In this document: piece after piece, positions 58,940 to 64,000 of the stretch
How the letters are laid out: the number at the start of each line of letters is the position of its first letter
Numbering within the stretch: position 1 is the first letter of the stretch
From: an uncultured Paraprevotella sp.
GTDB taxonomy: Bacteria > Bacteroidota > Bacteroidia > Bacteroidales > Bacteroidaceae
DNA length: 64,000 nucleotides
Direction of reading: 5' to 3'
NCBI GenBank assembly: GCA_944321525.1
Contig: CALULQ010000016.1
Span: forward strand, 17,123 to 81,122
Position numbers and translations under genes: made by a program
The notes under the pieces: model-generated
Databases searched by the model: none
Told to the model about the DNA's origin: nothing
Seen by the model: the letters and a program-made list of their open reading frames with translations, nothing else

Positions 58940-61183
58940 TTACAGAACAATCCGATAACGCTTACCTGGCTTGGTGGAGAATGTCACCATGCCATCGGCA
59001 TCCTGCGAAAAATCCACCTTGCGCCCCCGGGCGTTCTCCACTCTGGCGGGTTTCCGTCCCGGCAAATAGACCTTGCATTCGCCGCCCGCGGCGGAAGTGA
59101 CGGTGGCAACCGCCAAGCGGCCGTCGGCCCACTCCGCGTCCACCACAAAGCCTCCGTGGGCCCGCAAGCCCGTGAAATGCCCGTCGGCCCAGGCGGCCGG
59201 AAGGGCCGGCAACACGTAAATCCCTTTCGGCGTGTTCTGGATCAGCATTTCGGCAATGCCGGCCGTAGCCCCGAAATTGCCGTCAATCTGGAACGAAGGA
59301 TGCGCACAGAAAAGGTTCTCATACACGCCACCGGCGTTGTCGTCCATGCTGATGTAAGTCACGTCCGTCAGGTGCTGCGCCTGCTTCAGCAAGCGATAGG
59401 CGCGCTCGCCGTCCCACAACCGGGCCCAGCAAGCCACCTTCCAGGCGCGGCTCCAGCCCGTGGCGCCGTCGCCCCTCGAGTTGAGCGACACCTTGGCCGC
59501 CTCGGCATACCGTTTGTCGTTCAAATAAGAAATCTCATGGCAAGGGAACAAGGCCATCAGGTGCGACAAGTGGCGATGATTGTCGCCCTTCACGTCCTTC
59601 TCTTTCGTCCACTCACGGATTTGCCCCCATTCGCCGATGTGAAGGCCGTTGTCCAGCTTCGCGAACTTGTCCTTCAGTTCGGCCACGAAGCTGTCGCTGA
59701 TTTGCAACACGTCGGCCGCCGCCAGGGTCTCCTTGAACAAGGCGTAGATCAATTGCTGCGCATAGGCCACCCCGTTTTCCCAAGGACCGTGCTCGGGCGA
59801 CCATTCCCCGGGAGCCACGAGCCGTCCGTCGGCATTCTCCGTCAGGCGGTCGAACCAATATTCGCACGTCAGCTTCATCACCGGATAAGCCGTGCCGCGC
59901 AAATAGTCCTCGTCGAGCGTATAGGCATAATGCTGCCACAGGTGGGTGCAATACCACGCATTGGCCGGACGGTTGATGTTCCAGTCCGTATAACCGAAGA
60001 TGTTGTTCTGCGTGTGCACGGCCCAGCCGCGGCAATTCTCCTTCCGTGCCACTTGCTGCCACGGCCCGTCGGCCTTCATGGCCTCGGCCGTCACATAGGT
60101 GATGAACGGCGCGTAGCATTCCGACAGGTTAGCCACCTCCGTCGGCCAATAGTTCATCTGCACGTTGATGTTGCTATGGTAGTCGCATTCCCATGCCGGA
60201 TTGTTCACATTGTTCCACAATCCCTGCAGGTTGCTGGGCAATTGTCCGCCGCGCGAAGAAGCCAGCGTCAGATAACGGCCAAACTGGAAGTAGAGCATGT
60301 CCAGGTAGGGATTGTCGGAATGCTCGCGCACAAGTACGTCCGTGGTATAACCGGGCTGTCCGGCCTCGAAATCCACCTCCACGCGGGAAAACAACGGGCA
60401 ATAGTCTGCCAGATGGGTTTTCTTCAGTTTCTCATACGATTTCTTCTCCAGCCTCTCCAAGCGGGCTGCCACACGCTCGCCCACTTGCCGGGCATCTCCA
60501 GTCACATAAGTGGGCGACGTCAGGTCGTAGTTGGTAGCTCCAGTCAGGATCACCGTGGCGGCATCCGCGCCACGGACCTCCAGCCGGTCGGGGAAAGACT
60601 CCACGCTGCCCCCCTCGGCACGCAGGACGGCCCGGGCCTCGTAAGACAACAAGTCCAACGTCCCGCCGATGGTCATCGTGTTTCCCACCACGCGGGTCGC
60701 TCCCTCGTGGGCGTCTTGCATCCGCAATGAGAAGTTCAACCGCCCCTTGTTCCCGGGAGTGGCCAACCGCACCACGATCACGCTGTCGGGATTGCTGGCA
60801 AAATACTCGCGCACGTAGTCCACACCGTCGATGGTATACGACACCGTACCCACGGCATTGTCCAACGACAATTCGCGGCGGTAGTCCGTGCACTCCCCCG
60901 TCGTGCCAAAATCAAAGAACAGGTCACCCATGTTCTGGTATGCCCCGCGCTGTGTGGTGCTCCCCGCCCACAGCGTCTTGTCGTTGAATTGCACTTGCTC
61001 GCGCTCCACGCCTCCAAAAAACATGGCGCCAATCCCGCCGTTGCCCACCGGGAGGGCGGAAGTCATCCACACCGTAGCCGGCTCATCGTACCACAACGTC
61101 ATCGGCACGCGCTCCGCTCCCATCCCTGTTCCGCAGGCGCAACAGGCCAGTCCGAAAATCAATGCTCTCGTTTCTAATTTCAT
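58940..61183 (-). CDS. GH95 family glycosidase (alpha-L-fucosidase/galactosidase)
   Basis: This 747-residue protein has an N-terminal signal peptide (ending near GMGA-ER). GH95 features follow: MTLWYDEPATVWMTSALPVG then NGGIGAMFFGG near the N-terminus, GQLPSNLQGLWNN and YHSNINVQMNYWP in the barrel, and SSAWSR-like GWSRAWKVACWARLWDGE late in the barrel. These enzymes act on 1,2-alpha-linked fucose or galactose of host glycans and plant hemicellulose. It has its own -7 element and is not obviously linked to SusCD genes here. Confidence 0.9.
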   Translation of the reverse strand: MKLETRALIFGLACCACGTGMGAERVPMTLWYDEPATVWMTSALPVGNGGIGAMFFGGVEREQVQFNDKTLWAGSTTQRGAYQNMGDLFFDFGTTGECTDYRRELSLDNAVGTVSYTIDGVDYVREYFASNPDSVIVVRLATPGNKGRLNFSLRMQDAHEGATRVVGNTMTIGGTLDLLSYEARAVLRAEGGSVESFPDRLEVRGADAATVILTGATNYDLTSPTYVTGDARQVGERVAARLERLEKKSYEKLKKTHLADYCPLFSRVEVDFEAGQPGYTTDVLVREHSDNPYLDMLYFQFGRYLTLASSRGGQLPSNLQGLWNNVNNPAWECDYHSNINVQMNYWPTEVANLSECYAPFITYVTAEAMKADGPWQQVARKENCRGWAVHTQNNIFGYTDWNINRPANAWYCTHLWQHYAYTLDEDYLRGTAYPVMKLTCEYWFDRLTENADGRLVAPGEWSPEHGPWENGVAYAQQLIYALFKETLAAADVLQISDSFVAELKDKFAKLDNGLHIGEWGQIREWTKEKDVKGDNHRHLSHLMALFPCHEISYLNDKRYAEAAKVSLNSRGDGATGWSRAWKVACWARLWDGERAYRLLKQAQHLTDVTYISMDDNAGGVYENLFCAHPSFQIDGNFGATAGIAEMLIQNTPKGIYVLPALPAAWADGHFTGLRAHGGFVVDAEWADGRLAVATVTSAAGGECKVYLPGRKPARVENARGRKVDFSQDADGMVTFSTKPGKRYRIVL

Positions 61184-61218
61184 TTTGCTTACTCTTTTAG
61201 TTTTAGTTTAACACGCTA

Positions 61219-61226
61219 CAAAAATA
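61219..61226 (-). promoter_or_regulatory. -7 promoter element of the GH95 gene
   Basis: Minus-strand TATTTTTG followed by TAGCG fits TAnnTTTG and lies about 36 bases before the GH95 ATG. Confidence 0.55.
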
Positions 61227-61345
61227 CGAAATTTTCGCTTTCCGACGGAGAATGGACAGACATTTTATGACCCATGCGACTTCAGCCTCGGGGCTCCGGA
61301 GGGAAATGCAGGGGACGGGCCGAAGCAAAAGAAGAACGGAGACGG

Positions 61346-61390
61346 AAAAAGCGGGGATGCCCACGGCATGAAAGCCGAAGGCATCCCCGC
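61346..61390 (-). terminator. Intrinsic terminator of the GH51 gene
   Basis: An 11-base-pair stem, GCGGGGATGCC (61351-61361) with GGCATCCCCGC (61380-61390), closes an 18-base loop. On the minus strand it is followed by TTTTT (61346-61350). Confidence 0.8.
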
Positions 61391-61469
61391 TTAAATCTTC
61401 CCGGGAATCGCCGGCCGCTCCCCGGGCGGAATCAGCCCGCTGCGGCACGAGGCCCCGTCACGGCGCTGG

Positions 61470-63041
61470 TCATTTCAGTTCCAGCGCCACAATGCTCATG
61501 GGCGGCATCTTCACCACCAGTTTCCCTTTGGACAGTTTTGCTCCCTTGAACGCCACGGGTTTCACCACGTCGGGCTGCTCGAACGTGTTCTTGTCGGCGA
61601 TGTCCTTGACGGTCAGCATTTGTCCTGTGACGGTCTTCAGCTCCAGTCCGGCCAAATCGACGGTCACCTCATTGGACTCTTTCAGGTCCACGTTGGACAG
61701 GGAAATGTGCACCGCCCCGTCCTTGGCCTTCGAAGCCGTAGCGGCCAGCATCGGCAAGTCGCGCTGCTCGCCGTCGCGGCCCATCTGCGCCCTCACCATC
61801 TTGTGCTCGCACTGCACCTCGGCGGGCAGGTAGGTGGCGTCCTGATGCACGTTGTACATCTGGAACACGTAATAGGACGGGGTCAGCACCATCTTGTCTT
61901 CCTTCGTCAGGATCATGCTCTGCAGCACGTTGGCAATCTGCGCGATGTTGGCCATCTTGATGCGGTCGGTGTATTTGTGGAACACGTTCAGCGAGAGGGC
62001 GGCCACAAACGCGTCGCGCATGGTGTTCTGCTGGTACAGGTGTCCGCGGACGGTGCCCGGTTCCTCGTCCCACCAAGTGCCCCACTCGTCCACCATCAGT
62101 GCCACTCGCTTCTTGGGGTCATACTTGTCCATGATTTTTGAATGCTCGCGGATGCAGTTCTCGATGTCGAGGCATTTGCCCATTGTCCAATAATAATCCT
62201 CGTCGGTGAAATCGGTGGCAGAACCCTTGCTGCCGCTCCATCCAGCCACGGTGTAATAATGCAGCGAGAGCCCGTCCATCTGGTTGCGCGCCCTGTCCAT
62301 CATCACCTCCGTCCAGTGCAGGTCGTATTCGCCCGACCCGCTGGCAATCTTGAACAGGCGGTTGCCGTTGTAGCTGCGGCAGTAAGTCTGGTAACGGCGA
62401 TACAGGTCGGCATAATATTCCGGGCGCATGTTGCCTCCGCACCCCCAGCTCTCGTTGCCCACTCCGATATATTTCACGCGCCAGGGTTTCTCGCGTCCGT
62501 TCTGCTTGCGGAGCTTGGCCATGGGGCCGTCTTCGGCCGTCATGTACTCCACCCACTGGGCTGTCTCCTGCACGGTGCCGCTACCCACGTTCATCGACAC
62601 GTAAGGCTCGCAGCCCAGCAGTTCGCACAGGTTGAGAAACTCGTGCGTGCCGAAGCTGTTGTCCTCCACCGTTCCGCCCCAGTTGTTGTTCACCATGCGC
62701 GGACGGTCCTCGCGCGGCCCGATGCCGTCGCGCCAATGGTATTCGTCGGCAAAGCAGCCGCCCGGCCAGCGGAGCACGGGCACCTTCAGGTCCTTCAGCG
62801 CCTGCAACACGTCGTTGCGGTATCCGTCCGTGTTGGGTATCGCGGACTCCTCGCCCACCCAAAGGCCACCATAGATGCACGTACCGAGGTGCTCGGCAAA
62901 CTGGCCGTAAATTTCTTTCGGAATGATTTGGCTCGCCTGTTCCGGGAGCAATCTGACTTGCGATTCTTTCTGTGCCGCAAGTGGCAAGACGGCCACAACA
63001 GCCGCCCCAAACATCAGTCTTCTTACGTTCATGATATTCAA
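61470..63041 (-). CDS. GH51 alpha-L-arabinofuranosidase, secreted
   Basis: This 523-residue protein has a signal peptide ending near PLAAQ, then the GH51 barrel: [33 protein letters not shown], the acid/base motif [12 protein letters not shown] (Glu near 200) and the nucleophile motif [15 protein letters not shown] (Glu near 318). A C-terminal beta-domain follows. It removes terminal arabinofuranose from arabinan, arabinoxylan or arabinogalactan. A -7 element lies about 20 bases upstream of its start and a terminator downstream, so it is monocistronic. Confidence 0.93.
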   Translation of the reverse strand: MNIMNVRRLMFGAAVVAVLPLAAQKESQVRLLPEQASQIIPKEIYGQFAEHLGTCIYGGLWVGEESAIPNTDGYRNDVLQALKDLKVPVLRWPGGCFADEYHWRDGIGPREDRPRMVNNNWGGTVEDNSFGTHEFLNLCELLGCEPYVSMNVGSGTVQETAQWVEYMTAEDGPMAKLRKQNGREKPWRVKYIGVGNESWGCGGNMRPEYYADLYRRYQTYCRSYNGNRLFKIASGSGEYDLHWTEVMMDRARNQMDGLSLHYYTVAGWSGSKGSATDFTDEDYYWTMGKCLDIENCIREHSKIMDKYDPKKRVALMVDEWGTWWDEEPGTVRGHLYQQNTMRDAFVAALSLNVFHKYTDRIKMANIAQIANVLQSMILTKEDKMVLTPSYYVFQMYNVHQDATYLPAEVQCEHKMVRAQMGRDGEQRDLPMLAATASKAKDGAVHISLSNVDLKESNEVTVDLAGLELKTVTGQMLTVKDIADKNTFEQPDVVKPVAFKGAKLSKGKLVVKMPPMSIVALELK

Positions 63042-63058
63042 AAGGATTTAAATGATTG

Positions 63059-63066
63059 CAAATATA
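63059..63066 (-). promoter_or_regulatory. -7 promoter element of the GH51 gene
   Basis: Minus-strand TATATTTG followed by CAATC lies about 18 bases before the ATG. Confidence 0.65.
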
Positions 63067-63295
63067 CGCATTTATTTGAACAGCTTCCCTTTCTGAATGG
63101 AAAATCCTTCGAAAACTTTCAGTCTCTCTCTTGTCTTTGCAACGGCGACCGTCCGCAATTATCCTTGACAGATGACGCGGGCGGGCGGCCTCACGGCAGC
63201 GCTCCGCCCGTAGGTACTCATGCCCCCTATCGCCCCAGGCATGGACGTGCATGGACTTGCCCGACGGCATGCGGCGCCTTGCGGAGACCGCCAGC

Positions 63296-63335
63296 GTACT
63301 CTGCGGCAAGTACTCGAGTACTCTCCGCAAAGTAC
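63296..63335. repeat. Palindromic GTACT/AGTAC tandem repeat, copy 5 (2 units)
   Basis: GTACTCTGCGGCAAGTAC and GTACTCTCCGCAAAGTAC are joined by TCGA. The first unit is the exact reverse complement of the second unit of copies 1 and 4. The right flank carries ACTCCGCAAGGC as in copy 2. It lies between the divergent GH51 and mltG genes. The rest of 63070-63490 has no gene I can support. Confidence 0.9.
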
Positions 63336-63495
63336 AAATCAAGACTCCGCAAGGCGGTGGCCCGCCGGCCGCAGCGGAACGACCGGAAACAAGGAGATGT
63401 TTTCAGCGAAAAGAGGAAGCACAAGAAGACGGGCCAGCGGAAGCCCACATGCAACAAAAATAAGGACAGGCTGCACTTTTTCTTATCCCACCGGC

Positions 63496-63515
63496 ATATA
63501 AATCGCGATTTATAT
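63496..63515. promoter_or_regulatory. Perfect 20-base palindrome at the mltG promoter
   Basis: ATATAAATCGCGATTTATAT is a perfect palindrome placed one base upstream of the -7 element, in the spacer where a repressor would block RNA polymerase. Operator is the natural reading. A hairpin in DNA or RNA is the alternative. Confidence 0.6.
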
Positions 63516-63516
63516 C

Positions 63517-63524
63517 TAAATTTG
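63517..63524 (+). promoter_or_regulatory. -7 promoter element of mltG
   Basis: TAAATTTG fits TAnnTTTG and lies 24 bases before the mltG ATG. Confidence 0.6.
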
Positions 63525-63548
63525 CCCCGTTGAAACAAAGCATCCATC

Positions 63549-64000
63549 ATGACGGAAAAAAAAGAAAAGCTCAAGAAATGGGGCATCCCCGCAGGAGCCG
63601 CCCTGGCGCTCTTGCTGTGCATCTGGGGGTATCGGGCCTTTTTCGGCTCCACGTTCCACATCCAAGACACGGTGTACCTCTACATCGACGAAGACGACAC
63701 GGCCGACTCCGTAAAGGCCAAAATCAAGGCGACGGCCCGGCCGGGCATCTCCGCCGGTTTCTCCATCCTGTCCGCCCTTGGCGGCTACACGGTGGAGAGC
63801 GGCCGCTACGGCGTCGGTCCGGACGACAACATGTTCGGCCTGTTCCGCCGCTTGAAACAAGGGCGGCAGACGCCCGTCAAGCTGACCCTCCCCAGCGTGC
63901 GCACCATGGACCGGCTGGCCGGCACATTGGGCAAAAAACTCATGATGGACTCCGCCGCCGTGGCGCAAAGCCTGGCCGACTCTGCCTTCTGCCGCCGCTT
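63549..64000 (+). CDS. mltG: Endolytic transglycosylase MltG, N-terminal part
   Basis: The frame starts at ATG 63549 and runs off the window, giving about 150 residues. A short basic cytoplasmic start (MTEKKEKLKKWG) is followed by one membrane helix (about 13-30) and the YceG/MltG N-terminal LysM-like region (VYLYIDEDDTADSVKAKI, then ESGRYGVGPDDNMFGLFRRL, then VKLTLPSVRTMDRLAG). MltG cuts nascent peptidoglycan strands at the inner membrane. The catalytic Glu lies beyond the edge. Confidence 0.88.
   Translation, partial: MTEKKEKLKKWGIPAGAALALLLCIWGYRAFFGSTFHIQDTVYLYIDEDDTADSVKAKIKATARPGISAGFSILSALGGYTVESGRYGVGPDDNMFGLFRRLKQGRQTPVKLTLPSVRTMDRLAGTLGKKLMMDSAAVAQSLADSAFCRR

Noticed and set aside
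59156..60730. Plus-strand open frame opposite the GH95 gene
   Set aside because: Antisense shadow of a complete secreted glycosidase.
62142..63533. Plus-strand open frame opposite GH51 and the mltG promoter
   Set aside because: Reads antisense GH51 and then non-coding sequence including repeat copy 5.

Overview
The window looks like a chromosome segment of a gut Bacteroidales (Bacteroidota). Promoters repeatedly carry the Bacteroidota -7 element TAnnTTTG, Shine-Dalgarno sites are rare, and the gene content (GH2, GH105, GH26, GH51 and GH95 glycosidases, M16 protease, NusG-like protein heading a capsule locus) fits. The backbone genes are clearly G+C-rich by eye. About 12.9-17.0 kb and most of 32-49 kb are much A+T-richer and look acquired. 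I cannot name the genus.

Layout. 1-11.9 kb is backbone: asparaginase C-terminus, ZIP transporter, AraC regulator, MutS2, acyl-CoA synthetase, M16 protease, a second AraC-type regulator and a CAT-like acyltransferase. 11.9-12.9 kb is the wreck of a mobilization relaxase. It is followed by a structured leader, a lipoprotein, a secreted protein and a membrane-anchored SF1 helicase (13-17 kb). 17-23 kb holds a double GNAT protein, a small membrane protein, a GH2/GH105 pair on the minus strand and tRNA-Thr(CGT). 23.3-25.8 kb is a small accessory patch: an RHH/YafQ toxin-antitoxin pair, a hicB fragment, an ISL3-type transposase relic and a DUF4365-like protein.

26-49.8 kb is a capsule or exopolysaccharide locus. 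It starts with a promoter held between inverted repeats that currently points away from the locus. Then come a structured leader, a very long NusG-like protein, an unknown protein and a truncated tyrosine recombinase lacking catalytic residues. After a 660-base gap with hairpin and direct repeats come UDP-sugar dehydrogenase, flippase, epimerase, TPP enzyme, two pyruvyl-transferase-like proteins, a serine-acetyltransferase-like gene broken at a 14-G tract, an EpsG-like polymerase, five GT-A/GT-B glycosyltransferases plus a PssD/PssE pair, an F420-hydrogenase-beta-like Fe-S protein, a secreted GH26 and an acyltransferase. A helicase with WG-repeat-like C-terminus follows.

52.4-58.6 kb is a six-gene minus-strand operon (omega-amidase-like, IorA, IorB, aminotransferase, phenylacetate-CoA ligase, double-ACT protein), consistent with oxidative catabolism of aromatic amino acids to aryl-acetates with ATP recovery. 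58.9-63 kb has GH95 and GH51 glycosidases, and the window ends inside mltG.

Five intergenic copies of one unusual repeat occur only in the G+C-rich backbone. Each is 2-3 palindromic 18-mers of the type GTACT..CG..AGTAC, joined by 4-base TCGA linkers (22-base period). I could not assign it to a known family. The best candidates for undescribed biology are this repeat, the invertible promoter with its NusG-like/dead-recombinase trio, the poly-G switch, and the leader-plus-helicase island.
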